DNA of 64,000 bases from Aureimonas sp. SK2. Its GTDB lineage: Bacteria > Pseudomonadota > Alphaproteobacteria > Rhizobiales > Rhizobiaceae. The position numbers and the translations under genes are program-made. Below are positions 10,270 through 17,621 of the stretch, piece after piece. Under the pieces are notes generated by a model. It worked only from the letters and a program-made list of their open reading frames with translations. It had not been told where the DNA came from and searched no databases. The first letter of the stretch is position 1, and every line of letters starts with the position of its first letter. The stretch spans positions 62,001 through 126,000 of the forward strand of contig NZ_JAPZDS010000002.1 in assembly GCF_029813115.1 (NCBI RefSeq), in the 5' to 3' direction.

Positions 10270-10428
10270 GCCGTCTCTCCCGCCTGCGGGAGCGCCGCGC
10301 GGCGCTCGCCTTTGGGACGGGCATACGCGAGCGGTGCGCCGGCTTGAAGTCCCGGCGCGTCCGCTCTTGAAGAACCGATTGAAACGCCTCAGATTCTTTA
10401 TCGGAAGACGATTTCGGAGGGCGGCTTC

Positions 10429-10872
10429 GTGACGACGCTGAAGGAGTTCGAAGAAGCGCTGAAGGCCCATGGCCTGCGTTCGGCGCTAGATGTCCTGGAG
10501 CTTCTGCGCCGGCGCGACAAGGCGAAGCGCTCGCTCAGCCCCGCCCGGCGTGTGACGGGCCGCAAGATGACGCCCGACCTCGCGCGCCAGATCCTGCACC
10601 TGCACGAGACCACCGGCCAGACGCAGCAGGAGATCGCCTTCCAGCTCGGCGTCAACCAGGGCCGGGTGAACGAGGTGATCAAGCGCGGCAAGTGGCTCAC
10701 CGAAAACCCGGAGGCGCCCGAGGCCAAGGCGCGCGACGCCGCGCTGAAGCGCATGCGGGACAAGCCCGCTGCGGCGTCCCGCAATGCGCGTCCCCCAGGC
10801 AAGGCGGCCATGGTCCCCAAGCGCCGCCCGCCGACGAAGCCCTCGCCGCAGCTCAGCCTCGGCGACTTCTGA
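10429..10872 (+). CDS. HTH protein with basic tail, unknown function
   Basis: 147-residue basic protein. Residues about 45-85 form a predicted helix-turn-helix: TPDLARQILHLHETTGQTQ leads into EIAFQLGVNQGRVNEVIKRG, which resembles resolvase or sigma region 4 type HTH units. The C-terminal part is Lys/Arg/Pro-rich and disordered, and the chain ends SPQLSLGDF. The GTG at 10429 starts the frame; an upstream GGAGGG (about 10408-10416) could serve as ribosome-binding site. It probably binds DNA. The final QLSLGDF loosely resembles a sliding-clamp-binding peptide, which is speculation. Confidence 0.65.
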   Translation: MTTLKEFEEALKAHGLRSALDVLELLRRRDKAKRSLSPARRVTGRKMTPDLARQILHLHETTGQTQQEIAFQLGVNQGRVNEVIKRGKWLTENPEAPEAKARDAALKRMRDKPAAASRNARPPGKAAMVPKRRPPTKPSPQLSLGDF

Positions 10873-10878
10873 CCGGGT

Positions 10879-11382
10879 TCAGCCGGCCAGAGCCTTCTCG
10901 AGCTGCGCCTTGCTCATCGAGGAGCGGCCCTTGATGTCGCGCTTCTTCGCCTCCGCATAGAGCTCGGCCTTGGTTGCCTCGCGGTCGTGCTTTCGGAACG
11001 GCGCGGTCTTCTCGGCGACGTCCGCCGGCTGGGCCGAGAACTGCTTTCCCCGCTTCGTGTCCCGGCGCTTCTTGGCGGTGGTGCGGGCGTAGTCCTCCTT
11101 CGAGAGATGCTCGCGGGCCTCCTTCGGCAGGTAGCGCTCGCCCGTCTTGCCGCTTTCCCGGCCGGACTTCGTGCCCCAGTCCTCTTCCGACCATTGGTGC
11201 AGGCTGTTGTCGTCGGACTTCTCGCCCTTGTAGCCGCCGCCTTCGGCCTTGTACTCGTGGACGGCGAGCTGCGCCTTGCGGGCCGACCATTGGCCGGGCT
11301 TTCCGCCCTTGGCCCCCTTCGTCACCGCGCGCTTCACCTTGTCCCACAGCTTGGGGTCGGTCTTTTCCGCCGTCTCGCTCAT
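10879..11382 (-). CDS. DUF5872-type protein with C-terminal SAP/Rho-N-like helix pair
   Basis: 167-residue, very hydrophilic, Lys-rich protein starting MSETAEKTDPKLWDKVKRAV. The N-terminal part with KAQLAVHEYKAEGGGYKG matches the pattern I associate with DUF5872 proteins. The C-terminal segment EATKAELYAEAKKRDIKGRSSMSKAQLEKALA looks like a Rho-N/SAP helix-extended-helix motif used for nucleic-acid contacts. No membrane or secretion signal. It converges on the HTH gene with a 6-bp gap. Chromatin or stress association is inference from composition. Confidence 0.75.
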   Translation of the reverse strand: MSETAEKTDPKLWDKVKRAVTKGAKGGKPGQWSARKAQLAVHEYKAEGGGYKGEKSDDNSLHQWSEEDWGTKSGRESGKTGERYLPKEAREHLSKEDYARTTAKKRRDTKRGKQFSAQPADVAEKTAPFRKHDREATKAELYAEAKKRDIKGRSSMSKAQLEKALAG

Positions 11383-11456
11383 GCCGGGCCTCGTCGATCA
11401 TGGTTTCCCGCGCAACGATCCCGGCGCCGATTCGATGCGCGCTGCGGCAGGATGGC

Positions 11457-11873
11457 TCAAGCGCGGCTGCTCTCAGCCAGCGACGAGACGATCGGGCAGG
11501 GGCCGGGTGCGCCCGTTCGGCAGGCGGAGGCGAGGTGTGACAGGGCATCGCGGGCAGCCTGCAGTTCGGCGATCCGCGCGTCGAGCGCCCGAACGCGCGC
11601 CTCGGCGAGTTCGCGCGCGCGGGCGCGGTCCGCGACCGCGTCCAGCCGCAGGAGTTCGACGATCTCCTCCAGGGTGAAGCCGGCGGTCTTGGCGGCACGC
11701 ACGAAGCGCAGGCGCTCGGCGTCCGCCTCGTCGTAGCGCCGGAAGCCGCCGCCGGCGCCCGGCCCCGCCGGCCGCTCGGGCCGATCGAGGAGGCCGCGCC
11801 GCTGGTAGAAGCGCACGGTCTCGACGCCGATGCCGGCTTCGCGCGCAAGGCCGGCGATGGTCCAAGTGGTCAT
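11457..11873 (-). CDS. MerR-family transcriptional regulator
   Basis: 138-residue regulator with an N-terminal winged helix (TIAGLAREAGIGVETVRFYQ, then GGFRRYDEADAERLRFV), a dimerisation helix and a short C-terminal metal/thiol loop. It carries C118 and C126, spaced C-X7-C and followed by PIVSSL. The spacing resembles CueR; mercury MerR has C-X8-C. The position equivalent to MerR Cys82 is Arg83, so the three-cysteine mercury site is incomplete. ATG 11873 was chosen because upstream residues lie inside the divergent promoter. It faces the glutaredoxin-MauE gene and most likely controls it through the operator at 11877-11907. The effector may be a soft metal or thiol/redox signal. Confidence 0.88.
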   Translation of the reverse strand: MTTWTIAGLAREAGIGVETVRFYQRRGLLDRPERPAGPGAGGGFRRYDEADAERLRFVRAAKTAGFTLEEIVELLRLDAVADRARARELAEARVRALDARIAELQAARDALSHLASACRTGAPGPCPIVSSLAESSRA

Positions 11874-11876
11874 GGC

Positions 11877-11907
11877 TTGACTCCGTACCGGGGTACGGAC
11901 CCTATAT
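11877..11907 (+). promoter_or_regulatory. MerR-type promoter/operator with 19-bp spacer
   Basis: The -35 TTGACT (11877-11882) and -10-like CTATAT (11902-11907) are separated by 19 bp, the over-long spacing characteristic of MerR-activated promoters. The spacer holds a perfect dyad, CCGTACC-GG-GGTACGG (11883-11898). TTGACT plus CCGTAC/GTACGG closely recalls the classical mer operator. It points rightward, with transcription expected near 11914 and the glutaredoxin-MauE start at 11942. The left edge is 4 bp from the regulator start codon, so the site would also autoregulate. Confidence 0.85.
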
Positions 11908-11941
11908 GGGGTGCGGCCCCCCAATCCGAAAGCCGCCCGTC

Positions 11942-12712
11942 ATGTCCTCTTCCGCCGCCGCCAGCCCTCGCCGCGCCGCCATCCACCGCATGGTGATGGA
12001 GACGCACACCTGCCCCTATGGCCTGAAGGCGCTGGACCTTCTGAAGCGCGAAGGGTTCGCCGTCGAGGATCATCCGCTGCGCACGCGCGAGGCGGTGGAC
12101 GCCTTCAAGGCCGAGCACGGCGTGAAGACGACGCCGCAGATCTTCATCGACGGGGAGCGCGTCGGCGGCTACGACGACACGCGCCGCTACCTCGGCAAGC
12201 GCGTCGCCGACCCCAAGGCGACCACCTACAAGCCCGTCATCGCGATCTTCGCGATGAGTGCCCTAATGGCGCTCGCCATCGCCTATGCCGTGCTCGGCAC
12301 GCCGTTCTCGGTGCGGACGGTGGAATGGTTCGTCGCCGTCGCCATGTGCCTCCTCGCCGTCCAGAAGCTCCAGAACGTCGAGAGCTTCGCGACCATGTTC
12401 CTGAACTACGATCTCCTCGCCAAGCGCTGGGTGCCCTATTCCTACGTCTATCCTTTCGCGGAAGGCCTAGCGGGCGTCCTGATGCTGGCCGGGGCGCTGA
12501 CCTGGCTGTCCGTGCCGGTCGCGCTTCTTATCGGGACGGTGGGCGCGGTCTCGGTGTTCAAGGCGGTCTACCTCGACCGGCGCGAGCTGAAATGCGCCTG
12601 CGTCGGCGGCGCGTCCAACGTGCCGCTCGGCTTCGTCTCGCTCACCGAGAACCTGATGATGATCGCCATGGCCCTCTGGATGGGCGTTCACGCCTTGGCT
12701 TGGAGCGTCTGA
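11942..12712 (+). CDS. Glutaredoxin-like domain fused to MauE/DoxX-like membrane protein
   Basis: 256-residue fusion. Residues about 15-85 form a glutaredoxin fold with TCPYG at 23-27: a single active Cys (C24), the usual second Cys being Gly, plus the cis-Pro loop TTPQIFIDGERVGGYDD. The remainder has about four membrane segments (from about residue 96) and ends like MauE/DoxX redox proteins, with KCACVGGASNVPLG carrying two Cys spaced C-A-C. Function is probably membrane thiol-disulfide transfer or thiol-linked metal/toxicant handling. It lies directly downstream of the MerR-type operator. Start codons at 11990 or 11996 would remove only a disordered leader. Confidence 0.82.
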   Translation: MSSSAAASPRRAAIHRMVMETHTCPYGLKALDLLKREGFAVEDHPLRTREAVDAFKAEHGVKTTPQIFIDGERVGGYDDTRRYLGKRVADPKATTYKPVIAIFAMSALMALAIAYAVLGTPFSVRTVEWFVAVAMCLLAVQKLQNVESFATMFLNYDLLAKRWVPYSYVYPFAEGLAGVLMLAGALTWLSVPVALLIGTVGAVSVFKAVYLDRRELKCACVGGASNVPLGFVSLTENLMMIAMALWMGVHALAWSV

Positions 12713-12772
12713 CAAGACCTCCGGGCGGAGGGCTGGCGAGGGAATTGCCGCCGCGGCTAGAAGCCGAGCGGA

Positions 12773-12791
12773 GCCTATGCAGCGCATAGGC
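12773..12791. repeat. Perfect inverted repeat, 8-bp stem with 3-nt loop
   Basis: GCCTATGC-AGC-GCATAGGC lies in the 149-bp gap between two convergent genes (ends at 12712 and 12862). It has no U-tract on either strand, so it is at best a weak bidirectional terminator or RNA end structure. Confidence 0.5.
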
Positions 12792-12861
12792 GAGCATCGG
12801 CGACGACGCATCGGCGGCAAAGACCCGTCAGACCGACCCCGCGAGGTTTTGTCAGGCGCTC

Positions 12862-13506
12862 TTAATCACCCCGCCAGAGGGAAGCGATCGGCTCGCCCGC
12901 CCGGTCGGGCTTGGAATCGCCGATGAAGACCACGACCGGGCCGGGCGTCTCGGTCCGCGGGTCGTAGAAGTCGAGAAGGCCGGGATGGCGCGCCTGGAAG
13001 AAGGGCGGCAGGCGGCCCGCCTCGCGCAGGAGGTGGTCGACCACGACTTGGTCGCCGTGGACGCTGTTGGGCACCTGTCCGCAGGAGCCGGGCCGCATCC
13101 AGCGCTCCGGCTCGGCGGCGAAGCGCTCGTAGAGGAAGGCGAGCTCGTCGCCCTCCCAGCGCAGGAGGGCGGTGGAGACGCGGCCCGTCAGGAAATAGTC
13201 CTCCATGGCCGCGAGCCCCGGCTCGGCCAGCGCCGAGGCATCGCCCGCGAACACCGTGTCGAGATCGCACAGGACCGTGGTGCCCTCCGACAGGCCAGGC
13301 CGGAAGGCTTCCATCTTGGACCACCAGACCGGCCAGTCGTGCCGGAGCGGCACCCTCTCGACGCCTTCGACCGCAAGGTCCGTGTCGGTGAGGCAGAGGA
13401 CGCGCCGGAAGGCCGGCGCGTGCCGGCGCACCCCGCGGGCCAGGCGCTCGACCCAGAGGGCGTCGTAGCGCCCGCCGCCGCGCAGGACGGTGAGAAGCGT
13501 CGCCAT
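12862..13506 (-). CDS. Putative glycosyltransferase, DxD type
   Basis: 214-residue protein starting MATLLTVLRGGGRYDALWV. It resembles a GT-A fold nucleotide-sugar transferase: an N-terminal Rossmann-like start, DWPVWWSKMEAFRP, then TTVLCDLDTVFAG with a DLD (DxD) metal motif. NSVHGDQVVVDHLL follows, comparable to the donor/acceptor loop in GT8-like families. The stop is 149 bp from the glutaredoxin fusion. Its start lies 6 bp after the end of the UDP-glycosyltransferase-like gene upstream, so the two form an operon. The sugar transferred is unknown. Confidence 0.7.
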   Translation of the reverse strand: MATLLTVLRGGGRYDALWVERLARGVRRHAPAFRRVLCLTDTDLAVEGVERVPLRHDWPVWWSKMEAFRPGLSEGTTVLCDLDTVFAGDASALAEPGLAAMEDYFLTGRVSTALLRWEGDELAFLYERFAAEPERWMRPGSCGQVPNSVHGDQVVVDHLLREAGRLPPFFQARHPGLLDFYDPRTETPGPVVVFIGDSKPDRAGEPIASLWRGD

Positions 13507-13512
13507 GCCCCG

Positions 13513-14655
13513 TCAGCCGACGACCTTGAGGGCGGGCGTGGCGCCCGCGTCCGACTCGGCCCCGTCCCAGAGTTCGTCCGTCAGTCCCTCCAGCCAGCCG
13601 GCGGCGCGGCGCGCGGCCTCGGGATCGTGGAGGGTGCGGATCGTCTCGCCGTCGAGGGCGCGGGCCTCGGCGAGCAGCGCCTGCCAGCCTGCCAAGTCTC
13701 CCGGCCAGGCGGGGGCGGTGACGGCCGCGCCGAGCTTCACCAGCGCCTCGGCCTTGCGGGTCTGCTCGCCGAAATAGCGCCATTCCGGCATCACGATCAG
13801 CTTGGCGCCGACGCGCGCCACCTCGTGGATCGTGTTGTCGCCGGCCGAGGCGATCACGATGTCGGCCGCCGCGAGATAGTCGGTCACCCCCGGCACCCAG
13901 CCGAGTTCGGTGAGGTTGGAAAAATCCGTCTCGTGCCCCTCGCGATGCGTGGGCCCGAGCGTCAGCCAGAGGGCGTCGGGCGCGGCGCGGGCGGCCACCG
14001 TCAGGGGCGCGTAGGGGGTGCCGCTGCCCCCGCCGCCGGTCACCGTGACGACGATCTCGCGCGCCGGATCGAGTCCGAGCCGGCGGCGCGCCTCCGCCTT
14101 GTCGGGCACTGCGTCGAGCGTCGTGCAGAGGCCGCCGGAATAGAAGGTCTTGGCCCTCAGATGCGCGGGATAGTCGTCCTGCTCCAGCCGCTCGTCGAAG
14201 GGGGCGAGCATGCCGACCGAGGCCTCGTAGGAGCCGACATGGCCGATGTCCGAACGGTCGCCGTGCATGCGGATCTGGACGGCGGGAACGCTCGCGATGC
14301 GCGACAGGAGCGCGATCTCGGCCGAGACGTCGACCACGAAGAGGCCGATGGCGCGATCGTCGAGATGGTCGAGGATGGTGCGCATCGTGCGGCGCATCTC
14401 GGAAAGGCCGAGCGGCACGCAGTGCATGACCTGCGGCGTCGGCTCGGCATAGAGGCGGGGGGTCGGCACGCCCGCGCCGATCATGTTGGGCAGGGGCACG
14501 ATCTCGATGTCGCGCCCGAACCCGTCGAAGAGATGCGGCCCCGCGGTCAGCACCGACACGGGCCGGTCGCGCGAGAATTCCGAGACGAGCGCCATGGTGC
14601 GGTTGGCATGGCCCCGCCCCTGGTGATGGACGAAGAAGGAGATCGGCTTCGGCAA
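13513..14655 (-). CDS. MurG/GT28-like glycosyltransferase
   Basis: GT-B fold transferase. The N-terminal domain begins ISFFVHHQGRGHANRTMALVSE (Gly/His-rich acceptor loop, as in MurG and other GT28 enzymes). The C-terminal donor-binding domain has VVTVTGGGGSGTP and ADIVIASAGDNTIHEVARVGAKLIVMP. The start is uncertain. I use TTG 14655 because the 30 residues gained from the ATG pair at 14742/14745 are low-complexity and use AT-ending codons unlike the gene. A 6-bp gap to the next gene implies co-transcription. It diverges from the GT29-like gene. Confidence 0.72.
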   Translation of the reverse strand: MPKPISFFVHHQGRGHANRTMALVSEFSRDRPVSVLTAGPHLFDGFGRDIEIVPLPNMIGAGVPTPRLYAEPTPQVMHCVPLGLSEMRRTMRTILDHLDDRAIGLFVVDVSAEIALLSRIASVPAVQIRMHGDRSDIGHVGSYEASVGMLAPFDERLEQDDYPAHLRAKTFYSGGLCTTLDAVPDKAEARRRLGLDPAREIVVTVTGGGGSGTPYAPLTVAARAAPDALWLTLGPTHREGHETDFSNLTELGWVPGVTDYLAAADIVIASAGDNTIHEVARVGAKLIVMPEWRYFGEQTRKAEALVKLGAAVTAPAWPGDLAGWQALLAEARALDGETIRTLHDPEAARRAAGWLEGLTDELWDGAESDAGATPALKVVG

Positions 14656-14839
14656 ACGGACGGCCCCCGTGCTTGAATCGGCCGGACCCCCGTCCGGCCG
14701 GTTGCGAGCGGGTGAATCTATGTCTCCCCTGCGGTTCGTCATCATGGATGGGCGAAGTGACGCGGGCACCCCCTTTCCTTTCGGCTCCCTTGAGTCATCT
14801 AGGGGCGGGAGGAACGGCGGCGGAAACGAGGATCGGCCC

Positions 14840-15478
14840 ATGTCGGAAGGCCTTTGCGCGATCTCCGCGCCACCCCGCCGCACGCCCCGGCACATCGCGA
14901 TCGTCGGCAACGCGCCCGAACTCGGGGCCTGCGGCGAGGCGATCGACGCGGCCGACTGGGTCGTGCGCTTCAACAACGCTGCCGGCTTCGGCGCCGCCTC
15001 GGGCCGGCGCGTCACGCATCTCGCCCTCGTCAACCACGGCGGCCAGATGCGCGAATGGCTGGAGGATCCCGGCTTTCTCGACCGCCCCGTGGTGCGCGCG
15101 GCGGGCGCCTTCCTGTTTCCCTTCGCCCGAAAGCCGCCGGCCCCCGCGGACGAGGACGGGCGCGACTGGACCGAGGAGGCCGAGGCCCGGCTGGCGCCGC
15201 TCGGGGCCCCGATTTCCGTCCTGCCCGCCAGCGTCCACCGCGAGGCGGCCGCGCTCCTCCACACGCCGGGCCGCCGCCCGCCGGCACCCAGCACCGGGTT
15301 CCTCGTTTCGCTGCACCTCCTGCGCCGCTTCGGCGGCACCGTGACGATCGACGTCCACGGCTTCGGCTTCGAAGGGTGGGACGGGCACGACTTCGTGCGC
15401 GAGCGGCGCTGGTTCGAGGCCATGGCGGCGGGCGGCCTTCTGCGCCTCCATCCGCTCGAAGCCTCGCTCGCCGCGTGA
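14840..15478 (+). CDS. GT29-like (sialyltransferase-type) glycosyltransferase
   Basis: 212-residue protein with a clear L-sialylmotif-like segment at about 19-50: HIAIVGNAPELG, then IDAADWVVRFNNAAGFG. An S-motif-like segment at about 150-180 reads PSTGFLVSLHLLRRFGG then VHGFGFEG. A C-terminal HDF...HP region is also present. GT29 enzymes use CMP-activated sugars in animals; the bacterial homologues are mostly uncharacterised, so donor and acceptor are unknown. ATG 14840 has GAGG eight bases upstream. The TGA shares GTGA with the next gene's start, giving translational coupling. It sits in a run of transferases. Confidence 0.75.
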   Translation: MSEGLCAISAPPRRTPRHIAIVGNAPELGACGEAIDAADWVVRFNNAAGFGAASGRRVTHLALVNHGGQMREWLEDPGFLDRPVVRAAGAFLFPFARKPPAPADEDGRDWTEEAEARLAPLGAPISVLPASVHREAAALLHTPGRRPPAPSTGFLVSLHLLRRFGGTVTIDVHGFGFEGWDGHDFVRERRWFEAMAAGGLLRLHPLEASLAA

Positions 15479-16440
15479 GCCTTTCGGATCACCGCTGCTT
15501 CCTGTGCGGCGGGCGGGCGCTGGCGCCGACGCAGCGCACGCTGCGCTGGCCGGACGGCACGAGGCGCCGCTTCGCGCTCGCCTGCGGCTTCTGCGGCGTC
15601 CTCACCGACGAGCCGCAAGGGCCGGCCGCGCTGGCGCAGCTCGGGAGTGCGATGGCGGGCGACCGGTTCCGGCTCGAAGCCGACGCGCCCTACGGGCTCG
15701 ACGCCTTTACCCTGCGCACGGCCGCCACGCGCTGGCGGCGGGCCGCGCGACCGGCGGACGCCGTGCAGCGGGCGGCTCTCGCGAACCCCCACGCCGAGCC
15801 TGCCGGCGAGGCCGACCTCGCCGATCTCGCGGCCGGGACGGGGTTGCCGGTCGCGATCGGCCTCCTGTGCCGGGCCGACGAATGGGAGCGTGCCCTGGAA
15901 GGGCTCCGCCCGCATCTCGCCTGGGGCTCGGAGATCGTGATCCTCGCCGACGAGGAGGGGCCGACCCTCGCGCCAGAGCCGAATGTCCGCATCGCCCGGC
16001 GCCCGCTTGCGGGCGACTTCGCCGCCCAGCGCACCGCGCTGCAGGATCTCTCGCAGAGCCCCTGGATACTGCAGCTCGACAGCGACGAGACCTTGGCGCC
16101 GGACGTCGGCGCCCTTCTGCCGGCTCTTGCGGCGCTGGCCGACGCGGGTGGCGCCGTCTCGATCGGCCTGCCCCGGCGCAACCTCGTGGACGGCACCCTT
16201 GCCGACCTCTACCCCGACACGCAGTACCGACTGAACCGTCGCGACGTCCGCTTTGACGGACGGGTCCACGAGCGGCCGGACCGGCCCTGGCAGCAGAGCT
16301 TCATCGCCCTTCACGGTGCGATCGACCACCACCTGTCCCGCGAGCGCGTGGAAACCCGCTCGCAAGGCTACGAGGCCATGGCGCCCGGGCGCGGGCGCCT
16401 GGAGGAGGCGGACGCCCTGCTTCAGCCCTTCCGGGCCTGA
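15475..16440 (+). CDS. GT2-like glycosyltransferase with N-terminal zinc-ribbon-like Cys pairs
   Basis: 321 residues, starting GTG 15475 inside the stop of the GT29-like gene. The N-terminus has two CxxC pairs (C8-C11 and C37-C40), a probable zinc ribbon. A GT-A domain follows from about residue 118, with a DSD metal motif at 202-204 (LQLDSDETLAPD) and the acceptor-side pattern YRLNRRDVRFDGRVHE found in GT2 enzymes that extend surface glycans. The 3' end overlaps the 3' end of the convergent GT4 gene by 19 bp. Likely partner of the GT29-like protein; the role of the zinc ribbon is unknown. Confidence 0.75.
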   Translation: MSLSDHRCFLCGGRALAPTQRTLRWPDGTRRRFALACGFCGVLTDEPQGPAALAQLGSAMAGDRFRLEADAPYGLDAFTLRTAATRWRRAARPADAVQRAALANPHAEPAGEADLADLAAGTGLPVAIGLLCRADEWERALEGLRPHLAWGSEIVILADEEGPTLAPEPNVRIARRPLAGDFAAQRTALQDLSQSPWILQLDSDETLAPDVGALLPALAALADAGGAVSIGLPRRNLVDGTLADLYPDTQYRLNRRDVRFDGRVHERPDRPWQQSFIALHGAIDHHLSRERVETRSQGYEAMAPGRGRLEEADALLQPFRA

Positions 16441-17621
16441 AGGCGGGCGATCGCCTGCTCGTAGAGGGCGAGCGTTTCCCGGCCCAGTGTTTCACGTGTG
16501 AACCGACCGGCGGCAGCAAGCGCCCGTTCGCGAAGGGCGGCGCGGAACGACGGGTCGGCGATCACCGGGCGCAGGGCGTCGGCGAGGGCGTCCGCCGTGG
16601 TCTCGCGCGCCATGGAGCCGGCGCCCGTCGAGCCGACGAACTCGCGCGCGCTGGCGTCTTCGTCGGAGGCCACCATCGGTCGGCCATAGGCCATGCCCTC
16701 TTGGTAGACGAGGCCGAAGCTCTCGTAGCGCGAGGGGGCGAGAACCGCGTGAGCGCCTTCGTATTCCCGCGCGAGATCGGCCTCGGGCAGCCGGCCAAGG
16801 GGCACGAAGCGATCGCGCACCCCCTGGGGCAGATCGGCGGGAAGGGCGTCCGCCTCGACACCGGCAAGGCGGATCGCGAAAGCGGGCAGGGTGCCGGCCT
16901 CCACCTCCCGCGACAGGAGGATCGCGGCGCCGAGGATGGCGTCGAACCCCTTCCGATGCTCCGGCCGGCCGACGAAGAGGAGCCGGATCGGCGTTCCCGC
17001 CGGCGCATCGGGATAGGGCGCCGCGCCCGCACGGGCCAGCATGGCGGGCGCGAGGCTGAGGCCGATCACGGCATGCGGCCGGTCGCCCTCGGCGAGCCCG
17101 TATTCGGCCGCGATGCGCCGGCCGTGCTCGGCCGTGTTGGAGATCAAGGCATGGCTGCCACGCGCCTGGGCCCGCTCCAGCCGGTCGGTCGCCCACCCGT
17201 CGATCCGGTCGCGCAAGGTGGAAGCCGGATCGCGCGAGAAGGCGGCGGGCGTCGAGTTGCGCGTGACCAGCGCGAAGGGCGGGCGCCGGGCGAGGAGCGC
17301 GGCGGGCGCGTACCAGTTGGTCGCCTCCACCACGTCGAACGGGCGGCGGGCGTGCTCGGCCAGGATCGCCCGGCGAACGGCGAGGGGCGCCGCGAGATGC
17401 CCGGCCCCGCCCCAGAGGCGCAGGCGCGCGATGCCGCCGCCCTTGGCGGGTTCGGCGCCGACGATCCGCACGCCCCCGGACTCCGAGACGCCCGTGCGGT
17501 CGAGCGTTAGCACCGTCACATCCGCGCCGCAGGCGACGAGGCTCTCGGCGATCTCGCGCGCGGCGGTGGAAAGGCCGCTCGGGGCGGGCGGATAGTCCCA
17601 GGCGATCAGGGCGGTGCGCAT
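16422..17621 (-). CDS. GT4-family glycosyltransferase
   Basis: 399-residue GT-B retaining transferase. The N-terminus MRTALIAWDYPPAPSGLSTAAREIAESL gives the acceptor-domain Gly loop. The C-terminal half has IRLLFVGRPEHRKGFDAIL and the EX7E region ESFGLVYQEGMAYGRPMVASDE that binds the nucleotide-sugar. The ATG at 17621 overlaps the upstream stop as TGATG, so it is coupled to the second GT4 gene. Its end overlaps the convergent GT2 gene. Likely works on a surface polysaccharide or soluble glycoside; substrates not deducible. Confidence 0.85.
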   Translation of the reverse strand: MRTALIAWDYPPAPSGLSTAAREIAESLVACGADVTVLTLDRTGVSESGGVRIVGAEPAKGGGIARLRLWGGAGHLAAPLAVRRAILAEHARRPFDVVEATNWYAPAALLARRPPFALVTRNSTPAAFSRDPASTLRDRIDGWATDRLERAQARGSHALISNTAEHGRRIAAEYGLAEGDRPHAVIGLSLAPAMLARAGAAPYPDAPAGTPIRLLFVGRPEHRKGFDAILGAAILLSREVEAGTLPAFAIRLAGVEADALPADLPQGVRDRFVPLGRLPEADLAREYEGAHAVLAPSRYESFGLVYQEGMAYGRPMVASDEDASAREFVGSTGAGSMARETTADALADALRPVIADPSFRAALRERALAAAGRFTRETLGRETLALYEQAIARLQARKG

